A stretch of DNA of 64,000 nucleotides from Phycisphaera mikurensis NBRC 102666 (GCA_945878575.1 CAMDUB010000001.1:62001-126000), one strand, 5' to 3'; positions 29,599 to 43,051 are shown, counted from the stretch's first letter. A program made the numbers and translations. The notes: a model not told the origin generated them from the letters alone.

Positions 29599-30400
29599 CA
29601 ACACCACCATATCGGCTGCCGGCATGCGCCGGAACGACCGAAGTGGTGGCGGAGGGCAGAAAAAGCACTCCGGACGCAGTTTCCACCTGAATTCCAAGGC
29701 GCGGATCGACCGAGCGAACCATGCCGGTGACGCCTCCAGCGGGGGTATTGAAGGCACAGGAATGGCCGGTGAGGCGGTCGAGCGTGCAGTACGTCCGATA
29801 GATGCTCTCGATGGGCTCTTGGAACGCCGTGTCCACGCTTCGGATCAGCGCATCAAGCATGGCAAGGCGATCGGTGTGAACGCCGAGCCGCGCGAGGCTG
29901 GTGGCGTGCGCGTCAATATCTGCATGAAAGGAATCCTGGCCAACATTGATGCCAATTCCAACGAGCGCGAGGCCCGCGGTGCGTTCCACCAGAATGCCGG
30001 CGATCTTGCGGCCGTCCACCACGATGTCGTTGGGCCACTTGATGCCACACGCGTCGCCGGGCAGAAAGCTGCGGACTGCACGCGCGGTTGCGACGGCGCT
30101 GCGCATGGCAAGCGATTCCGGCGCATCATCGGGGAGCGCAAAGGTGACAGCAACACCGGCGGCGTGCGTGTCTTCCCAGGCGCGACCGAGTCGACCGCGA
30201 CCGGCGGATTGTCGCCAGGCGGTGACGAGCGTGCCAACGGGAATTCCGGCGGCACGGGCATAGTCTTGCGTGCTAGCGGTTTCGCGCAGGACGATCACGG
30301 TGCGGAGAAGCGTGCATGCGCTTGCCACGGTTGCCTCAAGGGCATCGGGCCACGATTCAATGGGGACATGCGGGCGTTCTGGGGCAGGCACGGAGCTCAT
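29585..30400 (-). CDS. birA: Biotin--[acetyl-CoA-carboxylase] ligase (monofunctional)
   Basis: RQSAGRGRLGRAWED, IKWPNDIVVDGRKIAGILVE, GIGINVG; no N-terminal HTH. Confidence 0.92.
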   Translation of the reverse strand: MSSVPAPERPHVPIESWPDALEATVASACTLLRTVIVLRETASTQDYARAAGIPVGTLVTAWRQSAGRGRLGRAWEDTHAAGVAVTFALPDDAPESLAMRSAVATARAVRSFLPGDACGIKWPNDIVVDGRKIAGILVERTAGLALVGIGINVGQDSFHADIDAHATSLARLGVHTDRLAMLDALIRSVDTAFQEPIESIYRTYCTLDRLTGHSCAFNTPAGGVTGMVRSVDPRLGIQVETASGVLFLPSATTSVVPAHAGSRYGGVDVTR

Positions 30401-30417
30401 GGTATAGAACTGCTCCT

Positions 30418-30828
30418 ATGCCAAGCATCTTCACGCGCATCATCAATGGTGAAATTCCCTGCCACCGCGTCTATGAGGACGATCATGTGATCGCGTTTCT
30501 GGACATCGGCCCGGTGTCACGCGGCCACGTGTTGGTGGTGCCAAAGGAGGAGCGCGTGCGGCTCGATCAATTGAGTGACGCGAGTGCTGCGGCGCTCGGA
30601 CGCGCACTCCGCATCGTGGCGGCGGCGGTGGTGAAGGCAACCGGGTGCGTTGATTACAACGTGCTGCAGAACAATGGAGCCGCGGCGCATCAAGCGGTGA
30701 TGCATGTGCACTTTCACATCATTCCGAAGTATGCGGATGGAAGCGGGCTCGGTGTGAAGTGGAATGCGGGCACTGCGCCAGCGGATGCGGCGGAGTTGGC
30801 GGGGGCGATCAGAACATCTTTGTCGTGA
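30418..30828 (+). CDS. HIT family protein
   Basis: HVHFHIIP histidine triad; FTRIINGEIPCHRVYEDDHVIAFLDI. Confidence 0.95.
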   Translation: MPSIFTRIINGEIPCHRVYEDDHVIAFLDIGPVSRGHVLVVPKEERVRLDQLSDASAAALGRALRIVAAAVVKATGCVDYNVLQNNGAAAHQAVMHVHFHIIPKYADGSGLGVKWNAGTAPADAAELAGAIRTSLS

Positions 30829-30848
30829 TAGCGGTGACCGACGACTAT

Positions 30849-32204
30849 TTACGGCCAGATGCCGCGCAGGTCGTAAACGCGGGCGATCTGTTCGAGTGCT
30901 GCGCAGCTGGCTGCGGTGCGCAAGTCACATTCGTAGCGGTGCCGCGCCAGCTTCACGCGGCGTGAAGCGGCGATCATCGTTTCAGCCAACGTTTCGCGCA
31001 CCTGCGTTGCAGTCCATGAGATGGCAGAGCGATTCTGTAGCCACTCAAAGTAACTCACCGCTACACCGCCGCCGTTGCAAAGGATGCCCGGCAATACTTC
31101 AATGCCGCGCTGTAGGAAGATGCTGTCCGCGTCAGGCGTCACCGGCGCGCTGCCCATTTCGGCAACTGCGCGTGCGCCCACAATCTCTGCAACTTCGCTG
31201 GTGACCATCTGTTCGAGCGCAGCAGGGACGAGCACATCACATGGCAGCTTCCAGAAGTCAGCCGCGGAAACACACTCACCACCGTGGAAGCCGTCGAGCG
31301 AATCATGCACGTCAAGGTGGTCGATCAGGTCGTCCGGATCAAAGCCGCGGAGGTTCACCACCGCTCCACTGCGATCCAGTACGCCAACCAGACGTGCGCC
31401 TGAGCGACACAAGGCCAGCGCTGTCGAGCGACCCACATTGCCGAATCCAGCAATCGTGAAAGTCAGGGAACTTGGGTCAATACCCATATCGGGGAGCATT
31501 TCGCGCAATACTTCCACCAGGCCAAGCCCGCCGGCACTGGAGCGGCCAATGATGCCGCCCGCTTCCACTGGCTTACCAGTGGCAACGCGGTGCGCGTCGG
31601 CACGCGAATGCGTGGCACCGGTTTGCGCATAGGTATCTGCAAACCACGCCATCACCTGCGGATCAGTGCCTACGCCAGGTCCAACAACATCATGGTCTGG
31701 GCCAATCTGCTCAGAGATCGCCCACGCAAAGCGCCGGGTCACGCGTTCGAGTTCGTCACGCGTTAACTCGCGGTTACTGCACTCAACACCGCCGTACGCA
31801 CCGCCAAACGGTAGGCGCAACAGGCTGCACTTCAGCGTCATCAGAATGGCGAGCGCACGCATCGAATCAGCATCCACTCCGGGGTGGAAGCGCAAGCCGC
31901 CCTTGAATGGACCGAGCGCGGAATTGTGCTGCACGCGCCAGCCACGAAACAGCCGGTGTTGGCCGTCGTCCATCAGTACCGGAAAGTTCACTTGCACTTC
32001 GGAGCGCGGCTGCGAAAGGATCAGCTGATGATGATGCTTCAGCCCAATAATCTCAGCAGCGGCGAGCAACTGCTCTAGCGTCTGATGAAAGATGTTTGAC
32101 GGATCACGGTCGATCCCGAGATCTTCAAAGACCACGCGCTGGTTCTGCACCGTGGCAGGAGTGCGGTCCGTGGCTCGGCGTTTCTGATTGCGCTTCTCAG
32201 GCAT
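30849..32204 (-). CDS. Glu/Leu/Phe/Val dehydrogenase-family protein with substituted catalytic residues
   Basis: GPFKGGLRFHPGV, LKCSLLRLPFGGAYGGVE, FTIAGFGNVGRSTA; Lys to Tyr and Asp to Gly at the usual catalytic positions. Confidence 0.9.
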   Translation of the reverse strand: MPEKRNQKRRATDRTPATVQNQRVVFEDLGIDRDPSNIFHQTLEQLLAAAEIIGLKHHHQLILSQPRSEVQVNFPVLMDDGQHRLFRGWRVQHNSALGPFKGGLRFHPGVDADSMRALAILMTLKCSLLRLPFGGAYGGVECSNRELTRDELERVTRRFAWAISEQIGPDHDVVGPGVGTDPQVMAWFADTYAQTGATHSRADAHRVATGKPVEAGGIIGRSSAGGLGLVEVLREMLPDMGIDPSSLTFTIAGFGNVGRSTALALCRSGARLVGVLDRSGAVVNLRGFDPDDLIDHLDVHDSLDGFHGGECVSAADFWKLPCDVLVPAALEQMVTSEVAEIVGARAVAEMGSAPVTPDADSIFLQRGIEVLPGILCNGGGVAVSYFEWLQNRSAISWTATQVRETLAETMIAASRRVKLARHRYECDLRTAASCAALEQIARVYDLRGIWP

Positions 32205-32270
32205 GGCGAACTCGATTTCTCTGATGGTTGAAGCATGACGCGCACACGGCGCGCGCATTCATGCAAACAC

Positions 32271-33208
32271 TTAGCGAACGAATGTCACGCGACCCCAGAA
32301 CTGCGGAAGGTGCATATCAACGGCCCACTGCGGACTCCACACCCAATTGTCTTCCGGAAGCCCGGCGCGCTTGGCATACGGCTCGGCGCCGCCTGGCGCG
32401 GAACGCGCCGCTGCGCTGGGCGTGGCAAGACGCACACCAGCAGCGTCAAGCGCTTCGTGATTGTGGCGCCACTGCACGCGCGAGAAATTGATGCGCCACG
32501 TGTCGCCGGGTGCGGGCGCAGCACCATGGCGCGCGCGTTCGCCGAAGTCGCGCTGGCCCGCAGGCAATGCATCGATGCGCGCATCGCGCGGCGGCACGAA
32601 CGCCGACCACGGGATGGCGAGCTCCACGGTCCACGTGCGGTCCACGTCACGCGAATCGTCCGCGGTGCCCTGGACAAAGCAGCCCTTCGCCATGCCCGCC
32701 GCGTCCCATTCGTGGATCGCCGGCGCACCCTCGCGGTAGCTGCGGTGCAGGAACAGGTCGAACACCGTGCCCTGCGCGTTGATCTCGATCTCGTAGTACT
32801 CGCGCCCGTCGCCGTTGGGGTCGATGAACGCCTCGAAGTCGTTGTCGTGGAAGACGATCTCGTCGTGCTTCTTCAAGGTCGACCAGACGTGCGGCTCCGT
32901 GAGCTCCGCGCCGATGTAGAGGAACTTCTCGTCCCACAGCATCTTGGCGCGCGTGCGGTACGCGGGCACCGGCTTGCGCGCGCCCTCGATGTCGGCGAAG
33001 TCCTCGGTCCACGGCGCCGCGGCCCACGCGCCGGATTCGAGCAGGCCGGTCATGGTGGGATGCGCCATGGCGTACGGCGCGCGGTACGAGAGCGGCTCGG
33101 CCAGCGGCTTCGCCATCTCCGGCGGCTGCCACACCGCGCAGGACGCGCCAGCGATCAGCGCGATTGACGCGGTGACCGCAAGTGCGAGGTGCGCGGTGCG
33201 GGGCCGGT

Positions 33209-33212
<4 letters not shown>
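32271..33212 (-). CDS. CBM9-like carbohydrate-binding-fold protein (secreted/lipoprotein)
   Basis: [73 protein letters not shown]; lipobox-like LIAGASC. Confidence 0.82.
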
Positions 33213-36124
<2,912 letters not shown>

Positions 36125-36272
36125 AGGTGTATTACTGCGATCGGATCGAGGCTTGCCATCAACGCGACGGGGTGAGCCACGAAATGTGGGTTTTCCGCGT
36201 GTAAATGCGGGTCGCCCATACTAGCGCATCCCCCTACGATCCGGCAGCGGCGGAATACCTGCCCAACCCATT

Positions 36273-37559
36273 ATGCAGCCGCTTCACTGGAAATTCACGC
36301 CGGAAACCGTGCTCGCGCACTGGCCACGCCAACGCGCCCTGGCAGCGCTGGCAACCGGCACCGCGGATGGACGCTGGGGACGCTGGACAGTGCTTGCCGA
36401 ACCGTCGCGGGTGGTGACTGCCATGACCGCCGACGATGCACTGCGTGCGATCGACACTGCTTCCACCGATGGCGCTACGTGGATCACTGCATTTTCGTAT
36501 GAACTGGGCGGCGCGTTCGAACCGCGCGCGTATCCACGCCACCGTGCGCCTGCAGACGGATGGCCGATGGCCACACTTGCATGTTGCGAAGCTCGGTTGG
36601 TCTACGACCACGAAACACAGACGTGGGAGATGAGTGCGGAAGCTGCGGCACTTGTCGCAGCCATCAGCGAGCGCATCGAGCGTGGTGAACGCGACGAATG
36701 TAACGCAGTGATCAGCAGCCTTGAGTCTGACATCACTCGCGCGGAGTTTGAATCAATGGTTGCGCGCGCGGTGGAACTCATTCACGCAGGTGACATCTTT
36801 CAGGCAAACATTGCGCAGCGATTTTCTGCCCACTGGCAGGGATCGCCGCGTGCCATTCTGCAAGCCGCTATGCACGCCGCCCGGCCTCGCTACGGCGCGT
36901 ATCTAGAAACCAGAACACACGCACTGGTGAGTATGAGCCCAGAACTGTTTGTTGAAATTGATCGCGTGGCAGGCCGTGCAATCACCCGCCCCATCAAGGG
37001 AACCCGCGCATTTCACGAGGATCCACGCGAATTGTTGGCCAGCAGCAAAGATGCTGCCGAGTTGCACATGATTGTGGATTTGATGCGCAACGATCTTGGA
37101 CGTATCGCCCTTCCCGGCGGAGTGCGCGTGACTGCATCGCGCAAGGTGGAGAGCCATGAGACGGTGCACCACTGCGTTGCCGAAATAGAGGCGGTCCTTC
37201 GCCCCAACCTAAGCGTGGTTGAAATGCTGCGCGCCACATTCCCGCCCGGCTCCATCACTGGCGCGCCAAAGGTTCGTGCCATGCAAGTGATTGATGAACT
37301 GGAACCCGTTGCACGTGGCCCATACTGCGGGACGGTTGGCTTAATTTCCCCAACTGCGATGACGCTCAACGTGGCCATTCGAACGATCGCCCTGCATCAC
37401 ACGAGTGCGGACGGCGGGACGCTGCGCTACAGCGCTGGATGTGGAATCGTTGCGGAGAGTCAGCCGCGTCACGAATACGAAGAGAGTCTGCACAAGTGCG
37501 CGGTACTACTGCGCACTGCGCACGCACTCACTGCGACTGTCGGCGCTCCAGATTCCTGA
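36273..37559 (+). CDS. pabB: Para-aminobenzoate synthase component I / anthranilate synthase component I family
   Basis: Chorismate-binding core; PIKGTR (PabB-type), FPPGSITGAPKVRAMQVIDELEP. Confidence 0.85.
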   Translation: MQPLHWKFTPETVLAHWPRQRALAALATGTADGRWGRWTVLAEPSRVVTAMTADDALRAIDTASTDGATWITAFSYELGGAFEPRAYPRHRAPADGWPMATLACCEARLVYDHETQTWEMSAEAAALVAAISERIERGERDECNAVISSLESDITRAEFESMVARAVELIHAGDIFQANIAQRFSAHWQGSPRAILQAAMHAARPRYGAYLETRTHALVSMSPELFVEIDRVAGRAITRPIKGTRAFHEDPRELLASSKDAAELHMIVDLMRNDLGRIALPGGVRVTASRKVESHETVHHCVAEIEAVLRPNLSVVEMLRATFPPGSITGAPKVRAMQVIDELEPVARGPYCGTVGLISPTAMTLNVAIRTIALHHTSADGGTLRYSAGCGIVAESQPRHEYEESLHKCAVLLRTAHALTATVGAPDS

Positions 37560-38367
37560 TCGATCGCTCCACCTGCTCGGCCACTACTTTCTGATGACCC
37601 GGGTTGAAGCTGAAGTCAAAGCTCATACCTGCGTAGGTGCGCTGCGAACTATCAATATGCGTGTGCACCAACTTGGCAGTGGTGACAATCGGAACGCTTG
37701 CGCCATCACTTGGCTCAAGACGCAGCCAAAATAGCCGGTGATGCGAAAGCAAACCCGCGTTCTCAGGATCCACCATCAAGCCAGCGCCGCCACCGCCGAT
37801 GTTGGCGACATGCGCTGTGAAGCGCGGCCCCACTTGAGGGAGCATCGCTTCTTCATCGGTCTTCTCTGCTGTTACCGCACCAGTGATGCTGGCTGCAAAT
37901 GCCAACTCGTTGGCGCGCTCGGCAGCGACCACGGTCTTTGGGTCAAGGAGCGGCCAGACATCAATCGGCGCCAGCGTCAACGGACCAACATCAAAGCGCG
38001 CGTGCCGACGCAGGCAGCGCTCCACGTGATCGGGTAGTGCCAATCGAGCTGCACCGTTGCGCGCATCTGGGTACTTGCCTGGCAAAATTTCTTCGGTGAC
38101 CGCGGTGCGGAACTCCCAGCGATTCTGACCAATGACAATGAACGCCACGAGGCGCGTACCAATATGGAGCGGAAGCGAACGACCAAACGCGCCCGGATTT
38201 TCAACAACGATGCCGCTGTCGCGCACTTCCAAAATGCGCAGACGCCACACCAAGTCATGACCACGCGCATCATCACGCGCAATCGCGATTTCCAGCGCCC
38301 CGCCCTTCTGGCAAAGCTCTTCCAGACTCCGTCTCCACTCGTTGGTGCGCGATCGTGCTGCGGACAT
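37528..38367 (-). CDS. PilZ-like domain protein
   Basis: RRHAR (RxxxR) and HVANIGGGGAGLMV resembling a degenerate (D/N)xSxxG; overlaps pabB-like gene tail-to-tail by 32 bp. Confidence 0.5.
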   Translation of the reverse strand: MSAARSRTNEWRRSLEELCQKGGALEIAIARDDARGHDLVWRLRILEVRDSGIVVENPGAFGRSLPLHIGTRLVAFIVIGQNRWEFRTAVTEEILPGKYPDARNGAARLALPDHVERCLRRHARFDVGPLTLAPIDVWPLLDPKTVVAAERANELAFAASITGAVTAEKTDEEAMLPQVGPRFTAHVANIGGGGAGLMVDPENAGLLSHHRLFWLRLEPSDGASVPIVTTAKLVHTHIDSSQRTYAGMSFDFSFNPGHQKVVAEQVERSIRNLERRQSQ

Positions 38368-38415
38368 ACTTGCTCCTGTGGTGCGACGGACGGAACGCCC
38401 GCGCTGCACGGAAGT

Positions 38416-40677
38416 CTAGCCGCGCGCCAATGCAGCACGCAGGGGCGGTATCAACGCGTCAGCGGCCGCACGTTGCGCACGCGAAGGCGTCATTCCTCCG
38501 TAGCGGATTTCATAAAATCGATCCACTACCGCTGCAAATGCCAGGCCAGCAGCCGGGTTCACGCGCTGTAGTGCCTGAACATGCATGCGTGGGGTGCAAT
38601 TGCGCGGCTTCTCACAGCCCGCGCGCTCGAGGGCATCAAGCGAATCAAAGTAGAACGCCACATCGCGACCAAGTGCAATGCGCCGAGTGAAACGCTCGTT
38701 GCCGGCGCCCAGTTCACGGGCCACTCGCCGCGCGCGGCCGCCCACCACCCATACCGCCGTTGTAGCGATCGCCAACGTGACTCCAACAAGACCAAGCCAC
38801 AGTGCGCCGGCTGGACCAAGCCGAAACCAACGATTCGCGGCATCCAGCAACTCCTTGGACTGCTCCGCAATCCATTCACCGGTGCCACGTGTGCCTGCGC
38901 CAACCCGCTCCACCAACTCTGCCTGCGCGCGACTATCAAAGGATGCAAATTGGCTGTTCCATGCAAACTCAATGGGATCAAATACCCAACGGAAACTATC
39001 CATCCAAGTGCGATTCGCTTGTTGAATGGCGAGCAACTCCGCTATTGGCGATGGATCAAAGGTGCCCCACTGCCATTCGCCCGTGCGCACTTCGGCCCAC
39101 GCGTGTGCTCCAGATTCACGAATCACATAACGTTCGGAAACGGTGTCGTACTCGGTTGCCATGTACCCAGTGACCACGCGCGCTTCGATACCGATGGAGC
39201 GACACAATGCCACCATGGCAGACGCAAAGTATTCGCAGTGACCGAATCGGTAACGCTCCATAAACAACACGATGGGATCCTGGCCTTCCACGCGCCGGAA
39301 CGCAGAAAGGTCAGTGGTGTAGGCAAATTTTGCTCCCGAAAGGTACTCCTGGAACATGGCTGCAATACGCCGCTGCCGCACCCACTTGAGTTGCGGGTCG
39401 GCTTTGATGGCGTCTTCGTCTGGCAAATCAACGAGCCCCGCATCGGCAAGAATCCGTTCGGCGATCACCCGCACTTCGGGCACGGGGAATTCCGCAAGCT
39501 CAGACGGCGTGGCGCCCGCCACCGCACGCGCTAACGCACCGGACGGGTAGCCCTGCATGCGAATGCTGTAACTGCGCGGACGGCCGACAATACCTGCGGT
39601 TGCCTCGGTGATTTCGGCAGTTCGCGGATCAAGAACGAATGATCGTAGCTCCTCGCTGGCAACCGCTAGCGGTAGCCACGCAGTGAATACATGTTCGCTT
39701 GCTAGCGAGCGCATCTCCACTACTTGCGTCCACACATTCGACCGCTCCAGGCGCGCCTCAGCAGCGAACCACTGAAAGCCCTGCGCAGGTCCGGTCTGGT
39801 ATGAGCGATCGCCAGCGTGCGTAGTGTTGCCACGCCACTTGCCATCGGGCCCGGAATACACATCCAAGACCGCGCCGCGCAGGCGCAGTGGCAATGTCAA
39901 CGGTCCAGCCGCCCCGCGCGGATCAAGAAGCGTCACCGTCATGGCCACGCGCGAGGAAAGCGAAACGCGACCGGCGCTCCACAAGGAAATATCGGGTCGG
40001 AATCCACTCTGCCGATTTCCAGATTGCCCCCCGAGCACGGATTCACGCGGGAACATCACAAACACCATGGCACTCAGCGCAATGCCCAATACGACACCGG
40101 CACCGGCGAGACGCCGCAAGTGCCGCATCGGCGCGGCACCATGCGGAGCTTCCATGGGCGCAAGTGCACCCGGGCGCAACGCGGCGGCACGGCGGTCATC
40201 CTCGGCACGCGTTGCACCGGCATGCAGGTGATAAAGCATGGTGGTGGCGATAGTGGCCACCGCGTAGCCGATCACCAACACGCCCACAAGAAAGTCACCG
40301 GAGGCAAGCGCAGATGCAACCACCAAGACGATGGATAACGCCATGACTTGTCGCCAATCACTGGGAGTCTTGCGGTCCCACAGTTTGAGCAGCAATGCCC
40401 CAAGCACCACATACGCCACAATGCGCGGCGCCTCATCAGGCGAAGGGCGCGCCATGAATTGCACAGCGCCCCAGCCGATGCCGACAAAGACCCCAAAGCG
40501 AATTGCCCAGGCGGGTAAGTGACGCTTGCGCGGACCGTCGGTGATGCGCGTGGCGGCAACGGCAAGCAATCCACCGATGACCAACACCCATCCGCTTCGT
40601 TCGCTGGCAGCGAATGCGGCGATCGAAAGGAACACCAAGAGCAGTACCGCGCGCCGAAACAGGAGTGCAACATTCAT
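38416..40677 (-). CDS. Transglutaminase-like (TgpA-type) membrane protein
   Basis: N-terminal TM segments; RFGHCEYFASAMVALCRSIGIEARVVTGY...GAHAWAEVRTGEWQWGTFDPSP Cys-His-Asp triad; C-terminal TM and DUF4129-like end. Confidence 0.9.
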   Translation of the reverse strand: MNVALLFRRAVLLLVFLSIAAFAASERSGWVLVIGGLLAVAATRITDGPRKRHLPAWAIRFGVFVGIGWGAVQFMARPSPDEAPRIVAYVVLGALLLKLWDRKTPSDWRQVMALSIVLVVASALASGDFLVGVLVIGYAVATIATTMLYHLHAGATRAEDDRRAAALRPGALAPMEAPHGAAPMRHLRRLAGAGVVLGIALSAMVFVMFPRESVLGGQSGNRQSGFRPDISLWSAGRVSLSSRVAMTVTLLDPRGAAGPLTLPLRLRGAVLDVYSGPDGKWRGNTTHAGDRSYQTGPAQGFQWFAAEARLERSNVWTQVVEMRSLASEHVFTAWLPLAVASEELRSFVLDPRTAEITEATAGIVGRPRSYSIRMQGYPSGALARAVAGATPSELAEFPVPEVRVIAERILADAGLVDLPDEDAIKADPQLKWVRQRRIAAMFQEYLSGAKFAYTTDLSAFRRVEGQDPIVLFMERYRFGHCEYFASAMVALCRSIGIEARVVTGYMATEYDTVSERYVIRESGAHAWAEVRTGEWQWGTFDPSPIAELLAIQQANRTWMDSFRWVFDPIEFAWNSQFASFDSRAQAELVERVGAGTRGTGEWIAEQSKELLDAANRWFRLGPAGALWLGLVGVTLAIATTAVWVVGGRARRVARELGAGNERFTRRIALGRDVAFYFDSLDALERAGCEKPRNCTPRMHVQALQRVNPAAGLAFAAVVDRFYEIRYGGMTPSRAQRAAADALIPPLRAALARG

Positions 40678-41876
40678 GATGCCGCTCCGGGTGTTGGTGA
40701 AGGCGAGCGCCCGTCGCTTGCCGACATTGCCGAGGTGGTCGGTGTAGCGGCTGCAACAGCGGGCGCCAACGTGGGCGTTGAAATGGGTGCAATCAGTGCG
40801 CCCAATTGCGTGGCCCCAATATGCACGGCGCCATCGGTAACTAGGCGCATATCGGCGCGATCGACATGAATCACCAGCGTGGTGGCGCGCTCGCGTTCCG
40901 CGGGCAACACGGCGGACACATCGCGCGGTGCATCAAGGTCAAGTGCCGCAAGTACAGCCAATTCCTTCTGCAAATGCCAGTGCCCACGCCGCATTGGCAT
41001 CGACGGCGATGGAAGCCCAAGGACACAAAGCCGGGTTTCGTATCCATCGCGCTGCGCGTGCGAGAGAATGCTGGCGGCCAAGACAATCGCGTCTTCTTCC
41101 AAGTCGCGCGCTGTGCGACCAGTAGGGTCAACACGCAGTGCGTCAGTCGACCGTCGCAGATCCAGTGCCACTCGAATACGCGGCGGTGCGTCAATGGAAC
41201 GTTCGATCACTGCGAGTGTGCCAGCCGATGCACTGCGCCGCCAGGCAATGTGTCGCAATCCGTCGCCGGGGCGGTACTCGCGAATTCCTAAGAAATCACT
41301 CCCCGGACCGGAGCGCGTACTTGTTGACGGACCGGCAACACTGCCCGAAGCAAGTGACACGAGCACCCCGGGGCGTAGTCGTTCAACGCGCGGCAGTACC
41401 AGGCATTCACTGGCATCATCGAAACGAACGCTCTTCATCACTAGGCCGAACGGGAAGACCGTTTCGATGCGGAATCGTTCAAGGCGCATCGGCCCGCGCC
41501 GACTTGGCCAGTATGCGGTTTCTGCAGTTACTTGCTCGCCCGGGCCAACATGTTGCACAAAGGCGCGCGAGCCAGGGATCGTGGTGATTTCACGGACAAA
41601 CAGCGCAAACAATGGCCACAACGATGACTCATTGATGACCGTGTAGCGAACAATCACCGGTTCACCAACGCGCCCGGTGCGGGGCATGGTGCGCAGCGCG
41701 CGCAGTTTCATCAGTGGCTGACCAGAGAGAACTCCGGAGAGCAACACACCAGAGAGCATGGCTGCAAACACCCACACCAACAGATTGCTCGGCCGATTTG
41801 CAGCGGCAAGACCCACCAGCACCACCACTACGAGGTAGAGAAGTCCAGGAGGATGTATGTGGTAGCGCCTGCGCAT
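40674..41876 (-). CDS. DUF58 domain-containing protein
   Basis: GPGSDFLGIREYRPGDGLRHIAWRRSASAGTLAVIE; two N-terminal TM segments; 4-bp overlap with TgpA-like gene. Confidence 0.9.
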   Translation of the reverse strand: MRRRYHIHPPGLLYLVVVVLVGLAAANRPSNLLVWVFAAMLSGVLLSGVLSGQPLMKLRALRTMPRTGRVGEPVIVRYTVINESSLWPLFALFVREITTIPGSRAFVQHVGPGEQVTAETAYWPSRRGPMRLERFRIETVFPFGLVMKSVRFDDASECLVLPRVERLRPGVLVSLASGSVAGPSTSTRSGPGSDFLGIREYRPGDGLRHIAWRRSASAGTLAVIERSIDAPPRIRVALDLRRSTDALRVDPTGRTARDLEEDAIVLAASILSHAQRDGYETRLCVLGLPSPSMPMRRGHWHLQKELAVLAALDLDAPRDVSAVLPAERERATTLVIHVDRADMRLVTDGAVHIGATQLGALIAPISTPTLAPAVAAATPTTSAMSASDGRSPSPTPGAAS

Positions 41877-41894
41877 CGGCGGTTGTTGACTACG

Positions 41895-42440
41895 TCAGGG
41901 GCGGATATTTCCAAGCGATGGCTCGAACGCCTTCGCCTCATCAATCATCGATCGCGAACTATCCGGCTCGCGAAATTGCCCACTCTTTCCAGCGTGCATT
42001 CCAACAATGACCAGGCGGCCGGAAGTGGAACCCGGCAACTGCACTTCGCTCTCCACGTTCTCGTACCCATTGCGTCGCACGCGGATCTGCCACGATTCAT
42101 CCATCCAACCCGCACCGAATGCGGGGACTTCCAAAACGAATCGGCCGTCCGAGCCACTCGTGGCGCGCGCCGCAACCGCTCGATTCATGGTGCCGGCATC
42201 GCGAATGAGTTCCACAGTGGCGCCGCCAAGCCCGCCCTTGCGCGCATCGGGATCCTTGTCACGACCCATGACCACGCTGCCGAAGCCCTCCACCACTTTG
42301 CCATCCAGCGTGTAGGCGCATCCGGCGAGCAGAGTGCACGCGGCAACGGCGGGCAAGGCACTCAGGCGGCAAGCCTTGGGCAACACCGCAGCGCAAGTAA
42401 CGTGCATGATTTCAAGGACATTCATGATGATTCTTCGCAT
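41895..42440 (-). CDS. Lipoprotein with carboxypeptidase-regulatory-like domain
   Basis: Lipobox LLAGC; GGATVELIRDAG...ATSGSDGRFVLEVP...RVRRNGYENVESEVQLPG. Confidence 0.72.
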   Translation of the reverse strand: MRRIIMNVLEIMHVTCAAVLPKACRLSALPAVAACTLLAGCAYTLDGKVVEGFGSVVMGRDKDPDARKGGLGGATVELIRDAGTMNRAVAARATSGSDGRFVLEVPAFGAGWMDESWQIRVRRNGYENVESEVQLPGSTSGRLVIVGMHAGKSGQFREPDSSRSMIDEAKAFEPSLGNIRP

Positions 42441-42487
42441 GATCTCTCCGATCTGTTGCACTGTTTCTGGTGACCAAATCCACCAAC

Positions 42488-43051
42488 TCACCGCCCCGCG
42501 ATGGACCGCACCAGTCCAATGGCGACGCTCGCTAGTACGGTGGCAATGGCAATCCACGCGACTGCCATCATCACGCGGCCGATCACTCGATCGGTCCGCG
42601 CGCGGCTGAGCATACGAATGACATCGGGCGGCATTTCGCCCACATCCACATCGTCCCAGTCGACACTCTTGCCCACCCAACGCGCTTCGGAAATCATTTG
42701 CTTGGCGCGGCTCAAGTCTTCGGGCAACACTCGCACTGGAACAACCGTGCTACCAGCACGGAGTGGAAATCCAAAGATTGCCACGCCGGATGGATCCACC
42801 ACGCTCTGAATCCCTGCGTCCTCAAGTACGGACTGCACGCATTGCGCTTCAAATTCATTACGCGCTTCGCATGCAATTGGCATGCTGCTTGCGTCCATCC
42901 GGTGTTGCGGCACAGCGTTGCTTCGTTGCGCGCCATCGCTGCTGCTTGCGCCGTGACCGTCACTAGCGCCGCCACCAGTGCCGCCGCTCGGCGTGCTGTT
43001 ATCAGCGTCGTTGCCACTCGCATCATGATCATCATGCTGCTGAATGTTCAC
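42488..43051 (-). CDS. DUF2007-like (putative signal-transducing) membrane protein
   Basis: NEFEAQCVQSVLEDAGIQSVVDPSGVAIFGFP...VRVLPEDLSRAKQMI; C-terminal TM; low-complexity acidic N-terminus. Confidence 0.65.
   Translation of the reverse strand: MNIQQHDDHDASGNDADNSTPSGGTGGGASDGHGASSSDGAQRSNAVPQHRMDASSMPIACEARNEFEAQCVQSVLEDAGIQSVVDPSGVAIFGFPLRAGSTVVPVRVLPEDLSRAKQMISEARWVGKSVDWDDVDVGEMPPDVIRMLSRARTDRVIGRVMMAVAWIAIATVLASVAIGLVRSIAGR

Noticed and set aside
32235-33167. 310-aa plus-strand ORF in the high-GC block
   Set aside because: Antisense to the CBM9-like gene; high GC3 generates long stop-free antisense frames.
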